Source: Theristus sp. LFF4_11
Taxonomy: Eukaryota; Nematoda; Chromadorea; Monhysterida; Xyalidae
NCBI GenBank assembly: GCA_030248135.1
Contig: JASANC010004629.1
Location: 1-64,000, forward strand
Direction: 5' to 3'
Length of the DNA stretch: 64,000 bases
Under the pieces are notes generated by a model. The model did no database searches and was not told the DNA's origin. It saw nothing but the letters and a program-made list of their open reading frames with translations. Within the stretch, counting starts at the first letter, position 1, and each line of letters opens with the position of its first letter. Made by a program: the position numbers and the translations under genes. Shown here piece after piece: positions 1 through 10,771 of this stretch.

Positions 1-85
1 TACTCAATGGGCGCCCTACTCGACGGCCTTCTGTACGCTTTTCTGGGTTGAAAACATCGCCTACAAATTCCAACACCAGAAAAAT
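1..85 (+). mobile_element. tRNA-derived SINE, 3' part only
   Basis: The left edge of the window matches the 3' body of the SINE seen complete at 8364, 55756 and 59356: the 'gggcgccctactcgacgg' block, then the 'acatcgcctaca' end. The promoter-bearing 5' half lies outside the window. Confidence 0.7.
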
Positions 86-774
86 TGCCGTATCCACCCG
101 CAAATGGGCAGCAATGCTGAGACACCGAAAAACTCTTCATTGTATCTATATGTGCTTCCAGCTACGCACACACAGTGCCAGCTTAGTTTTTTGAAGAGAA
201 CGCGTCAGATCGAAATGACGTCATGCGCTCTAAGTGTGCAGCAACGCGGACTTTCAGTTTGACCTGATTACCAGTTTACCTTCACGTGTAAAAACTGGCC
301 TCTTTCTTCTGTGCATGTAGCTTTATTCCTGAGAACCATTTCTAACACGCCCTCCGAATGTTGTGCAGTGTTACGGACAGATTTTTTTGAACAGAAAATA
401 ACACTTTTTCACCATTTTCACCGGCTGGTGCATTTGAACGTCGATAAACGTCAGACTGTACAGACGCTCCATGCTGTTTGTTTCGTTGGTGCTGCGTGCA
501 CCCGCACCGATCGGTGGTCCCTTGCACGCGTAATATCCACTGTCGTTCACGTTGACATTCTTGAACGTCAGTTTGTACCTGCAGTATGGCTTTTCTCAGC
601 ATTCAGTGTGTCGCGTTTCAAAATGAGAATTTCCAGCTTCGAACTTTTTTTCAATTTTTCAGAATTCTTGTGAACTAGAGATGACACAGACGAAACGAGA
701 TTGGTTACATCGCTTTTTGCTGGAGCAGAAAAGGAGAGGAGAATAAATACAATCACAAATGGTCTCCATATGTA

Positions 775-1007
775 TGACCTATTTTTTTAAACGTGTCCCA
801 CTGAAATGACGTCATGTGCCGCCAAACATGCGCTTGCCGTTCACAGCAAACCAGACTTTCCGTTTAGCCGATTTCTTCCCGTAAACAAATGGTGAATGTC
901 AAATCAGTCACACCAAACTGACATTTTAGTGCCTGTAGTTTGACAAACGGGCGTTTTTAAAGCAAATGACGTCATTTTAGTCTGGACACGTTTCAATAAA
1001 TCGACAA
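775..1007 (-). mobile_element. CRE-bearing MITE, copy 1
   Basis: A 233-bp element flanked by TA on both sides. It is a near-complete reverse-orientation copy of the family also found at 22656, 35601, 49029, 52617, 54655, 58900 and 61273. The inverted ends share TTCAAACGTGTCC and a TGACGTCA palindrome. No coding capacity is seen, so it is non-autonomous. The TA duplication suggests Tc1/mariner-type mobilisation. Confidence 0.85.
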
Positions 1008-1078
1008 TACTTGAATTGGTGGGAAAAACCAAAAATGCCGGACACAAAAACAGAGCGATAACATATCTTTTAATTCTA

Positions 1079-2435
1079 TCAGTGGGCGACGCACCAAATG
1101 TCGATGTCATAGTCAATGTCTCCAGTCAGCTTCTTCTTTCGACCAACTCTGAATGACCGCATTGCGTCATATTTTTCCGTCTCGCTGAATTCATGCAAGT
1201 GCTCGTGAACGCCTGGTGCAGATAGTCGCTGTAAAGGAATCGCCAGTAAAGCGCCATTCATGAAGTAGTATTCCGTGACGCATAGCTCAACGTGCTGCTA
1301 TGCGTCACTAAATAAATCGGCTTCATGGATGCGTCTTAAAACTGAAACATTCTTGAATTCTTCAAGTTTTAGTCATCAACGTGCTGCGTTGTGCTGTTCG
1401 ACCAGTGTACACTGCGAAAACGAGGCTACTATAACGGCCACATGAAAAACTGCTACTGAAAACGCGTATTAAACCACGTGAACTGTGCCGTTTGCAATTT
1501 GCATGGCTCCGCTTTCTAAACGAACGTTCCACCACAAACCCAGTCTAAATATACCCTGCAAGTGGGCATTTTATACATGTAACTAGCTTGATTTTATGCA
1601 GAACTATGTTCGATTTTTTAGGTATGATCCTTCATTTTCGTCTCGGGACTCAATGCGCCGCGCATAGATGGGTAAGCAGTCTCATGCATGACGCGGCAAT
1701 TCAAAATTGGTAAAGTGATCAGGGTCCCCTTAATAAGGCCGGGTCACTTAGGCTATTCTGAATTACCACATACAGATTGAAACTAGTTTCCTTTCACGTC
1801 TATACCACCGCAATGAGTCGCAGGTCTTAAAGAAAAGATAATATTCCAGCATCCAGCGTTGTAAAAGTTGCAAGACTGTGGAACGTTGCGCAAAACGTTA
1901 CGTAAAGTTTTCAATTTGCCGCCGAACTTTCTCACCTGGCGAACCCAGCGAAACACGTTCGTTTTGCGATCGTCATCGTCCACGTCGCCTCGCTTCACGG
2001 TCAGCGTCGCCATTCGAAGCAGTTCGTCTTGTTCATCTTCACTCAGGCTGACGAAAAAATTTTTAATTGTAACATGAAAATAACTAAATAGTCCAGCAGA
2101 AACGGTGTTGTTCAAAATTAAGTGCAGATTAGCAATTCTGCGAGTGGCAAACTGCAGTGTTAGTTAGACCAACGCGCTTCAAAGCACCATGCTACTTTGC
2201 AAATTTGACAGATTTGCAAACAAACCCCTTACCAACCAACCAACCAACCAACCAACCAACCAACCAACCAATCAAAACAGTTCAATTCAACTGACGTCCC
2301 TTGCATCGCCCGTGTGTACGTTGCATATTGTTGGTGGTTAGCGCGAGAAAATCGTTCGAATCTTCGTTTCATGCATTCATGCCAGACAGTTTGATTGTTC
2401 TCAGGCTTATACGCAGCGATAATGCCAAAACGCAC
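1079..2435 (-). CDS. Unidentified 142-aa protein, three exons
   Basis: Built from three minus-strand exons with matching phases: 2435-2269 (ATG start, phase 2 donor), 2047-1936 (acceptor ttttttcgtcag, donor gtgaga) and 1228-1079 (acceptor tttacag, stop TGA). Exon 1 starts MRFGIIAAYKPENNQ. Exon 2 has an acidic then basic stretch, LSEDEQDELLRMA to DVDDDDRKTNVFRW. Exon 3 ends RKKKLTGDIDYDIDIWCVAH. The phase agreement at both introns argues that this is a real gene. I do not recognise the family. There is no signal peptide or membrane segment, and the charge suggests an intracellular protein. Intron 1 begins with a (TTGG)n run directly at the donor. A CRE-MITE lies just past the 3' end. ATTAAA at 1069-1074 is the only nearby poly(A)-like signal. 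The true start could lie in a further upstream exon. Confidence 0.55.
2231..2270 (+). repeat. (CCAA)n / (TTGG)n microsatellite at a splice donor
   Basis: About ten tandem CCAA units. Read on the minus strand, the run starts exactly at the exon 1 donor of the 1079-2435 gene (GATTG then gttggttgg). Confidence 0.9.
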
Positions 2436-2584
2436 AAATACAATGTACAGCCTGTTTATTAGAAGCTGTCACACACAGATATCAGTGTTGCGGATTAACG
2501 CACACTGATAAAATTGACAACTTCTGCTGTTGAAAAAAAAATTACCTATTTCTCATTGTAAAAATGTGTGTGCGGTTTTTAGGC

Positions 2585-2860
2585 TTTGATGACTGTTGTT
2601 CGAAAAATAACACTGACAGCTCCTATTAAACAAACTTTATAAACTGAAACTGAACAAAAACACAAACGGCAGCAGAAAAACAGACAATTGAGCCATTGCG
2701 AAGTGTTTAAAAGAACCAAGAACGTGATGACCATCGGTTCTTTTTCGGTTTTCTCAGTCAACAAACAATAAAAACAAACGTTCCGCTGATGAGAAAACCA
2801 CCACGAATAAGTACACACAGCTGTACGTACACACAATAATTTCAATCTTTTTTGTGGAAT
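2585..2860 (+). repeat. Dispersed repeat, copy 1 of 2
   Basis: The same sequence with substitutions recurs at 6338-6560. Shared blocks include 'actttataaactgaaactga', 'acaattgagccat', 'caagaacgtgatgac' and 'gctgatgaaa'. No ends or target duplication were resolved. Confidence 0.7.
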
Positions 2861-3237
2861 TCAAGTCGCCAAAGTGACTCGGCCCTATTTAGAAAACTCA
2901 GATCACTTTGCCAATTTTCAATTCCTGCGTCATCATGCATGAAACTGTTTACTGTTTAGCTACATGCGCGTTGTATCTACTACTATGCGCGCATTAACTC
3001 TCGGGACCAACATAAAAAAACACATCATCCCAGTAAATCCAGAAGTGCGATACCAATGTACGCAAACGCGCACGTGTCACTCGGCCAGGATGAAACGAAA
3101 ATTCTGCTTTTGTTTAAAAATTCGTTTTTCCTGTAACTTGACGTGGACGCAGCAACAAATGGCAACTTTGCGAATGGTTTTTATTAGGACCGATTGACAA
3201 TCACACAAAAACACAAAAACAAATACAATGTTGGGCA

Positions 3238-3243
3238 TTTATT
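3238..3243 (-). terminator. Poly(A) signal AATAAA (minus strand)
   Basis: TTTATT on the plus strand lies about 205 bp beyond the stop of the secreted-protein gene at 3448-4867. It is the nearest canonical signal. Confidence 0.4.
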
Positions 3244-3260
3244 TCGGATGAAACAGGCTA

Positions 3261-3432
3261 CCGTATTACCCCCAATAAACCCCCATGGGGGATTAATACG
3301 TCAGCGACTTTTAGGGGTGGGGGTTTATTGGTGGGGGGGGGGGGGGATTATTCGGAAACTGGTCGGGGGGGGGGGGTGGGGGTTTATTGGTGGGGGGGAT
3401 TAATGGTGGGGGGGTTAATGGGGGTAATACGG
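3261..3432. mobile_element. G-rich MITE with CCGTATTACC ends, copy 1
   Basis: Ends CCGTATTACCCCC and its reverse complement, each flanked by TA. The interior is almost all G-runs on the plus strand (runs of 4 to 14 G), in a pattern able to form G-quadruplexes. A second, longer copy with opposite strand bias is at 43545-44001. Confidence 0.8.
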
Positions 3433-3447
3433 TATGTGTGTGCACTC

Positions 3448-4867
3448 TCAGTGGTGTTGTTGCATTTTCGCGTGATAAATGTGCAGCCAATCAGTGATCA
3501 GTTTCCGCAGGGCACGCGCTTCGGACACCGTCAGCACTCTGCAATATTCGACACCGCTGGCATTCACTGTTGGCACGCACACGCCACCGTCCTGCAAAAT
3601 ATGATCAAACGTATTTTATCATTTTTTTAGGTTCTGCGACTCCAAAATGCGTAGATGTAGAATGGAAACTAATTTTAACCTTTGATAGCCATAAGAGACA
3701 ATGAGAAACTGCAGTCCATCTGGATAATATTTTACAACTAGCTGATTGGCTGGTTCCACACACGGGCAGTTGATGCATGCAGGCTGGTGCACGCAGTCTT
3801 TGCAGGCATTACTGTGGAGGCGGAGTTTTCGTGCAAAAAATACATGCATCAACTGCATATGTGTGCAACCAACCAATCAGCTAGTTGTACATATTATCCA
3901 GATGATCTGTATATTCTAGGTAGGCTAAACCACCCCCAGAACACAAGAACCGAAGGCCAGAGTGGAAAGGAAAGAGTGAACCTTACTGATTTTTCCTGGT
4001 GTGTTTGTTTCGGGAGCAAAGGTGAAAACACGATTTGAACTTCAATGTGCTCCAGTACATGTGTACCTTTGTCCACGAGGTACCGGGTGTTCAGGTGATC
4101 GATCGTCAGTTGCACAGTAAGAGAGTCAGCTTAAAATTGACGAGCTTAGCGGGCCAAATTTCAGCTTAAAAACCATTGTTCGTGGGCTGCATCAGAAATA
4201 TATTGCCATTGGATGAACTGTCACGATAAAAAAAAAATGTCCGCGCACTCGTGTCCGATGGCGTGTCGCCAGCCGTGTCCCGTCCCGTGCGATCTTCCGG
4301 CAATAAAAATTTGATTTATTTTAAAATACATTTTCCGGGACAACGAAACGACGACGCAGGACACGCTGCCGGAAACGAGATCGGACATTTTAGCGTGTTT
4401 TTTAACACAATATTCAAAAACCGACATATACATGAATGAAAAACTTCCAAAATAAGAAAAAACCACTCAAAAGTTCTCTAGCCAATTACGGACTTTGAAA
4501 AGCGGCCAACAATATATGCCAGTGAATCGTCTCTTTGCGTTTCTGTGGTCGATCACTATGTATTGTTGGCGCTAGCGGAGTTTGCAGAGACCACCGAGTG
4601 CAGGTGCGTTTTTTTTCATTTTGAAACGTGCTCTATCTTAGAATAACCATTCGCCATCCCCATAAAAAGTGTAATAACCTCTGAGTTCGTGTCGCCGTTG
4701 TCCGGTGTGACGGTTGACGTGAGTGCCGCATCGGTTGGGTCCGCCTTTGTGTCCACGTGTTTCGCATGCGCACTTGGCAGTGTTGAGCTCTGCTTCAGAA
4801 TGTACTGCTCCGATGCCCATAACGTCACGAAGATCGTGTACAACGAGACGGCTAGAACGAGCTTCAT
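3448..4867 (-). CDS. Putative small secreted protein, 151 aa, four exons
   Basis: A phase-consistent minus-strand model: 4867-4648, 4129-4067, 3708-3680 and 3591-3448 (stop TGA). The N-terminus MKLVLAVSLYTIFVTLWASE is a good signal peptide. The last exon (DGGVCVPTVNASGVEYCRVL then SEARALRKLITDWLHIYHAK) looks globular, with two cysteines and an NAS glycosylation site. The weakest part is exon 3, only 29 nt, whose acceptor abuts a MITE end at 3711. Exon 2 could instead extend further, and two GTTATT donors exist in exon 1. The outer exons are more certain than the joins. The family is not recognised. Confidence 0.4.
3711..3905. mobile_element. Palindromic MITE with CATCTGG ends, copy 1
   Basis: Long inverted ends: CATCTGGATAATAT followed by ACAACTAGCTGATTGG, mirrored by CCAATCAGCTAGTTGT and ATATTATCCAGATG. 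Related copies are at 25733-25905 and around 39510-39655. It lies in intron 2 of the secreted-protein gene and touches an exon acceptor on the minus strand. Confidence 0.75.
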
Positions 4868-5049
4868 TCGGCTTTGATTGGAACTTTGTTCTTTTTCAAA
4901 TCACTCCTGTGTTTTGCTGCGGTCAATCACAGTCTGTGGTACAGTTTTCCTGAAAGTGTTTTTTTTCTTCAGGTTTTGCTAAAACTGCAAACACTTGTAT
5001 TATCAATTCTTTCTTAAGGTCGGCGATTCAGTGGGTTTGCAGACGTGAA

Positions 5050-5400
5050 ACGAAACTAGTTTCAATCTTTATGTGGTATTTGTCGCCAAAAGGGCAAAAC
5101 ACCATTTACTTCTCTGTCCCCACGCACAGACGTCGTTCTAAATCCCGTGCGCAAACTAATCGTGTCCGTACTGCTTTAAGATAGCACATACGACACGATT
5201 TCTAAATCGCGTGGCCATTTTTTGAAGTGTCGTGTTTGTGCGTACGCACGAAAACTAATTGTTAAATCCGCCTTAAGTGACTCGGCCCTACGTATGTAGG
5301 GGACTCGGAGATCACTTTGCCAATTTTGAATTCCCGCGTCATGCAAGAAACTGTTTACATATCTATGCGCGCATTGAGTCTCGGGATCGAAATAATAGAT
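5050..5400. repeat. Dispersed repeat 'F' with an inserted MITE
   Basis: The sequence from 'gaaactagtttcaatcttt' through 'gactcggccct' to 'gcgcattgagtctcggga' recurs in parts at 1640-1790, 2870-2960, 49480-49650, 52000-52195 and 57283-57475 in either orientation. Here a separate element (5090-5275) interrupts it. Confidence 0.6.
5090..5275. mobile_element. MITE with AAGGCGG-type ends, copy 1
   Basis: It matches 46848-47035 in reverse orientation: 'acgtcgttctaaatcccgtg', 'gacacgatttctaaatcgcg' and 'gtgcgtacgcac'. Imperfect inverted ends include TTAGTTTTTxGTxCGTACGCAC. Confidence 0.65.
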
Positions 5401-5751
5401 CATATGCAGATTGCTGACAAAATATAAAGTCGGACAACTTTTTTCAATCCTTAGTTCACGAAGTCTTCATTCTAAAGAAGACGAAGTTAAAAAGGGATCC
5501 CATTGCCTGGGCAAATTTTGATGTGGTTTTAAAGACTGGATGGATGACGCTGAAATGACTGAATAATGAAGTCAACAATATATGTATATTAAGGCTGCTG
5601 GTGACTCAACCAATTTTGATTGTTGCAAACAATTTGTCATAAAAACGCAAAGTTCTCTTGTTTTATCACAAGTGGCATATTTTGTCGCTGACTACGTACA
5701 CATGTACGCGTAGGATCGCTGTTATTAGTTGCCACCATTTTCTATTCTCAG

Positions 5752-5844
5752 TTCAACGGCTTTCCGAACTGCTGAAACAATCAACCTTAGAAAAAAATGA
5801 GCCTTGCGCAATCCTGGATGACAACGCTGATAGCTGCGTTTCAG
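5752..5844 (+). CDS. Candidate isolated exon
   Basis: Acceptor ctattctcag, then an open frame (QRLSELLKQSTLEKNEPCAI then LDDNADSCVS) and donor gtgcag, phase 1 to phase 1. If the donor is not used, the frame reads on to a TGA ending at 5912. No convincing partner exons were found on the plus strand. The call rests only on splice signals and protein-like composition. Confidence 0.25.
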
Positions 5845-6337
5845 GTGCAGGATGCTCATTGTCCAATACGAGCGTGATTCGGCCAATCAGCCTCAGCTTT
5901 GTTGACGGTTGATTAAGTTTTTTATGGCTCTGCGATCTCAGCTAATGAAAACCGCGTGCTCGAATGTCAGTCGACGGTGCTGGATTGAACTTTGAACGAT
6001 TCATCATCGGTCAGATATTAAAATTTCATGATGTTAATGGTTATTTTTGGTTTTTCGTTTTGGTCAGCCGCTTGTTACGTAATCGGTAATCGCAATAAAC
6101 AAGCTCATAAAATCTGTTTCAATGTTAGTCTTCAAATCGATTGAAAATGTCACACGCTCTCGTTTGTTATCGTCATTTCGTCACTCACTGCATTACCTAA
6201 ATTGCTTTTGTTTTGTTTTTATTTACGCAAATGAGAAAAGTTCAATATACCGTATTTATAAATGCATTCAATTAACAGAAGGTGGCCTTTTTCGATCGGT
6301 GCACTGTACGGTTTTGACTTTGAGGCTGGCGCCAATA

Positions 6338-6560
6338 ATGGACTGTTGTTCGAGAAATAATGCTGACCGGTGACCGCACCTACTAAGCAAACTTTATAAA
6401 CTGAAACTGAGCAAAAACACAAACAGCAGCAAAAAACACAAAAAACAGAGACAATTAAGCCATACATGCGAAGTTTTTGAGGGAATCAAGAACGTGATGA
6501 CTACCGGCTTTTTTGATCAACAAAAAACAAACAAAAAAACAGAGCTGATGAAACAACAAC
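6338..6560 (+). repeat. Dispersed repeat, copy 2 of 2
   Basis: A diverged second copy of the repeat at 2585-2860. Confidence 0.7.
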
Positions 6561-6879
6561 CACGAACCTTCGTTGCAGCTGCAAAGGCTAAAAGCGTCTC
6601 TGGGCGCCTCATTTTTATTTTGTGAAGCTTCACGCAAAAAAAATTGTTTCGGTGTTCTGGTTAGCTCCGGTGTCACGCGTGGTGTTCCAAAAATAAAAAA
6701 AAAACTAGCCTATTGACCCGAGCGTATGTGGCTTAATCAATGCCAAGCCTTTTTGGTGAAGTGGCATTGACTTAGAAAGAAAAAACAGTAACGTTTACTG
6801 AATAATAACCCTGAAGAAAATTTACCTTGTGCTGCCGTGAAGTCGCCTACAATACAATATTTTTTAATGTATTTAAATA

Positions 6880-7380
6880 AATAAAGAATGCGAAGTTTGT
6901 GATTTTGCTATTTTTACCCGTTTACCCTAACCGAAGGCAAGCCTTTTTGTAAGTGAAGTAAAATTGAATAAAAACATAAAAACTAACGTTTTTTCAATTA
7001 CCCGTTTTAAAAATCTAATGCTTCTTTTACCCGTTTTCCTAAGCCAAGCCTTTTTTGCAAAGTGAAAATGCGAAGTTTATGATTTTGCTATTTTTACCCG
7101 TTCACCCTAACCTAAGTCAAGCCTTTTTCTAAGTTAAGTAAGATTGAATAAAAAATATAAAAATTAACTTTTTTTCATTAAAAAATACCCGTTTTAAAAA
7201 GCTGATGCTTCTTTTACCCGGTTACCCTAACATAAGCCAGCCTTTTTTCTAAAGTGTAAATGAATAGAAGAAACAAAAAAGTGACGTTTATAATTTCGTT
7301 TTGCAGTCATTGAAGCTTTACCCGTTTACCCCAACATGAACCAAAAATTTTGCAAAGTGAAAATGAATGGTAAATACCAT
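6880..7380 (+). repeat. Degenerate tandem repeat with TTTACCCGTTTACCCTAA units
   Basis: A block of about 190 bp containing 'ttttacccg', 'accctaa', 'aagcctttttg', 'aaagtgaaaatg' and 'cgttttaaaaa' is repeated about two and a half times with drift. It is AT-rich with no coding signal. From 5913 to 8108 I see no supportable gene. Confidence 0.55.
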
Positions 7381-8108
7381 TTCCACCCAATTAAAAAACT
7401 AACTTATTTCAAATACGGTTTTGTTACATCTTTCGCAGTCGCTCGTCAAGTTTTGAGCAGCAACAATTGCCAGTAGCCCATCGTGCGTTACGTTGAAATT
7501 ATCGCTCATAACCATGGAGTATCAATTTGAAAATGAAACATTGAGTATCAATTTCAATGAAATTTACTTGTTTTGAATCCAAAGTGCAACTTGCAATGCC
7601 GATGTCGATGTGCGTTTTGCAACCCGATTTTTAAAAACAAAAAAGTTCAAACTTTTTTCAAAGACGGTTTTGTTACATCTTTCCCAGTCGATCATCAAGT
7701 TTTGATCAGCCACGCTTCCGTTTGCCTATGCTGCGCCGAACTGTCTCTGTTGACCAAAGAGTATCATGATGACTCCAGCTATGAAGAGCGACGTTTTGAG
7801 AAAACAATCTCAACTGGCATTAATAAAAAATAGGTAAAGGAAATTGAGATGGAGTTTTCTTAAGTAGCAAAAAAGGGCGCCAATTCAAATTGCAAAAAAG
7901 TGCCACGCACAGACACACAGACACTTTGTAAATTTAATAATATAGATTGACAACAGCACACACACAACACTTGGCGCTTGGGTCGCTTTCATTGCCGGGT
8001 TTCCGGGACACGACGGGCCACCCAGGCTGCCAAGACATCGGACATTCCTGTTTGTGCATCTTTTTTCTCAAGCGAGTGTTCGAAAAAAAGACACGCTTTG
8101 CCACAAAA

Positions 8109-8936
8109 TCACAGTCGGCTTTCACACTTGAACAGTTCGGAGTAGGCCGGAGGCGGCGCCGACTGAAACAGCGGCGGTGCGTTGATTGGCTGCGTTGAAT
8201 GTGCGTGCCCCGCCTCCGCCGATTCTCGGCCATGATGCACGGCTGTTGACGGATATTGGATGACGAAAATTTGCTAAAAAGACAATACCAGGAACTGCGA
8301 AATAACGAAACACTTGGTGAACAATTAGGTATGTCAACGATTGTTCTTCAATTGCTTCAGTTGACCCTCGTGGCCTGGTGGTAGCGCGTCAGACTATCGT
8401 CTGTGTGTTCGGGGGATCGAGCCCCGCCGAGGGGTGTATACACAGGCACTTAATGGCAGAGAAAACTCCATGGGCGTCCTCTACTCGTGGGCGTTCTGTT
8501 TACGCTTCTCCTGGGTTAGCCCTGGCTGAAACACCGCCTAAAATTTCCGAGAGCAGATTCTCATCTTTTGAATTGGCAAACAACGAACTAAAATCCAGCA
8601 ACACCAAAACAACTTAGCAAGAAACTGGGCAAGTTGGTCAGTGGTGAACCTGTGCACTCAGCAACGCGTGCTCTCAGTTTCCTGCTCCAGCTTTTTTTGC
8701 TCCAGTTTATTTTGAATGAAATCGCGCTTAATTTTGTTGAATGCAAAGCGTCAAACAAGTGAAAAAGAAACAATTTGACAACAACAAAAAACAACCGTTG
8801 ATGCCGGGTTTTGTGCAGCAAGCGAAAGCTGTTCTCGGCCTCGGCGTTGTCTGCAGTACTGGTGACGAAAAAGACGAAGACACACGCATATCAATGCGGC
8901 CGCCGCTGCCAAGAACAGCACGAAATCAATGTCCAT
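8109..8936 (-). CDS. Candidate single-pass membrane protein with PPxY tail, two exons seen
   Basis: Minus strand. The exon starting at 8936 encodes MDIDFVLFLAAAAALICVCL, a strong membrane segment, then a basic stretch RLFRHQYCRQRRGR. An in-frame upstream Met at 8990 is possible. The terminal exon 8242-8109 (acceptor ccgtcaacag) encodes a Pro-rich tail with APPPAYSELF and stops after KCESRL. PPAY is a PPxY motif, the ligand of Nedd4-type WW domains. Short type III membrane proteins with a basic juxtamembrane stretch and a PPxY tail are a known pattern (WBP1 and Shisa-like). I could not find a donor that joins the two exons in phase, so either a middle exon is missing or they belong to different genes. 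Confidence 0.35.
8364..8548 (+). mobile_element. tRNA-derived SINE, full-length copy
   Basis: It begins CCTCGTGGCCTGGTGGTAGC (A-box-like) and has GGGGGATCGAGCCCCGCC (B-box core GGATCGAGCCC) about 45 bp later, the spacing of a tRNA internal promoter. A conserved non-tRNA body follows (ACTTAATGGCAGA, CTCCATGGGCG, TGGGTTAGCCCTGGCT). Six related copies occur in the window. Confidence 0.85.
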
Positions 8937-9649
8937 TGTTTTTAGAGAGCCGGCTTCTCGAACGTAAAGAATTCCATTTTTAAAAACCAATGCATTGACG
9001 AATTTTTAATCATGCGCACAAACAGCAATCATATTTTGGTATCACAAGTTTCATTGCGCAGGAAAAAGTCTTTTTTTCACGTTCACGCGCTGTAAAATTT
9101 GTTTTTGCGCGTTTGCATCAATCAACCAACATCGGAAAAGGGTCTAACAACCAGTTTCAAAAAAATTGTTTCAGAGAAAAACAGCTTACATGCACCGAAC
9201 ATGTTAAAACATATGTCCCCCGTCCCTTGTCATGTTCCGAAAATAATTTCAAACTTTTGTATTTTTATGAAAGCACTTGTTTTTACAAAAGTTTTTGTGA
9301 GAATAAGATTTTATAATTACACACACTGGAAAGATACCATTACAGTTCACTCGGGACAGGACATTACATGACACGGACATGGAATGGAACATGAGTTGGG
9401 ACAGGACATGGGCTGCGACGCGAGACATGTTGTTTTTAGCGTAGGTGTTGTTGTTGTTTTTTTCAGCAGCTTTTGCTGATCAACCTGCGATTTTGACTTG
9501 CAGCAACACACGAAAATGCGTCCCTGAAAGACCCCGTGGTAACCATCGATTCGATCATTGCGCAGCGTTGTGTTGGGGGGGGGCGCACCTTCAAAAAAAA
9601 TCCTGGGGATGGGGAGGCGGCAGCAGCCATGTCACTGAAAAAATCTTCA

Positions 9650-9730
9650 TTACAAGACCTCCCCGAACGGTGGGCCGAATGTCGCGCGGCGAGAAACCAA
9701 AAAATCAAATATTTGAATTTGTTTGTGATA
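9650..9730 (+). repeat. Diverged fragment of the CTTATAAG MITE
   Basis: The string 'gtgggccgaatgtcgcgcgg' followed by 'gagaaaccaaaaaa' matches the centre of the element at 10220-10470. From 9000 to 10216 I see no other supportable feature except a run of imperfect GGACATG-like units around 9350-9430. Confidence 0.5.
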
Positions 9731-10219
9731 GGAACAGAAGTTTTTACATGAGAAAGTTTTTTTTTCAAAAACTACAGTGTATGTATTTACAATGAAAACC
9801 ACAAACGGAATAACGTGTCAGTCAGCTAAAGTAAAAAAGTACCTGACATACAGCAAAACTACATCTTTTCACATGTGGACTGACAAGGAAAAATTATTAA
9901 AAAAAACATGGCGAATAAGAAAAGAAAACGGAAGCAGTTTAACAACCAAAATGGATCTTTTTATAAGTTCGCAAAGAAACATTTTCTGAACTTTGATTGA
10001 CGTTTGAAAGTTTGGTTTTAAAAAGTGCCGTGAGCATGTTAAAAAACGGAAGATATGTTCAAGCAACATTGAAGGGCCACGCAAACAAACATAATAACAA
10101 TCAAAATAAACAACAAAAACATGTCAAAAACAAACCAATACCTTTAGTACTGTATAACAACCTGTATAATAACATTTTGTAAAGCTGCCGTTGGCAGCAG
10201 AACAAAATTGTTCATAATA

Positions 10220-10470
10220 CCGTAAAGCCTTGCATATAAGGTTCCTCCACTTATAAGACCCCCACCAAAAAGTGGGCGGAGTGTCACACGGCGGGAAACC
10301 AAAAAAATTCAAAATTTTGACTTGGTCATAATTCACCCTCATTTATAAGGCCCGGAATTCCTAATCTTCGCTTTATAAGACCTCCTCCCACTTATAAGGT
10401 TGTCACACAAAATTCTACTTTTTTCAGAAATTTTTGATTTTCAAATTTATATAAGAAGACCTTATAGTCT
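10220..10470 (-). mobile_element. CTTATAAG-rich MITE, copy 1
   Basis: The end TA|CCGTAAAGCCTTGCATATAAGG, the repeated CTTATAAG motif, and the internal 'acacggcgggaaaccaaaaa' define the family. The far end is degraded. It forms an inverted pair with the copy at 10903-11164. Confidence 0.75.
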
Positions 10471-10771
10471 AAATACATACCAGTGGCAAAAAGCACAAAT
10501 TTGAAAGAAATCCAGCGCTCAACGGAATATGCAGCGCTCCGTGATCGATTTTGTTCTATGGCAAACGGAAGTTCAACAAAATGTTAAGTAAAATGTTGCT
10601 CGGGCGTTCTGCTGGAGTGACTATAATGACCACAAAAGCAATCGGAAGAAACGAAAGAAATGGTAATCGGAAGAAAACGGTCGAAAGAGATTGATGAAAG
10701 CTAGATATTTTTGCGGCAACGGAAAACAAAAAAACGTGTGTGTTGGAATTTGAATTGAAATGGTTTTACGA

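Noticed and set aside
6900..7340. Telomere-like TTTACCCTAA strings
   Set aside because: They are parts of a diverged 190-bp tandem repeat and do not match the nematode telomere unit TTAGGC in tandem.
9463..9795. Overlapping frames of about 100-116 codons
   Set aside because: They lie over a diverged CTTATAAG MITE fragment and have no splice or start context.
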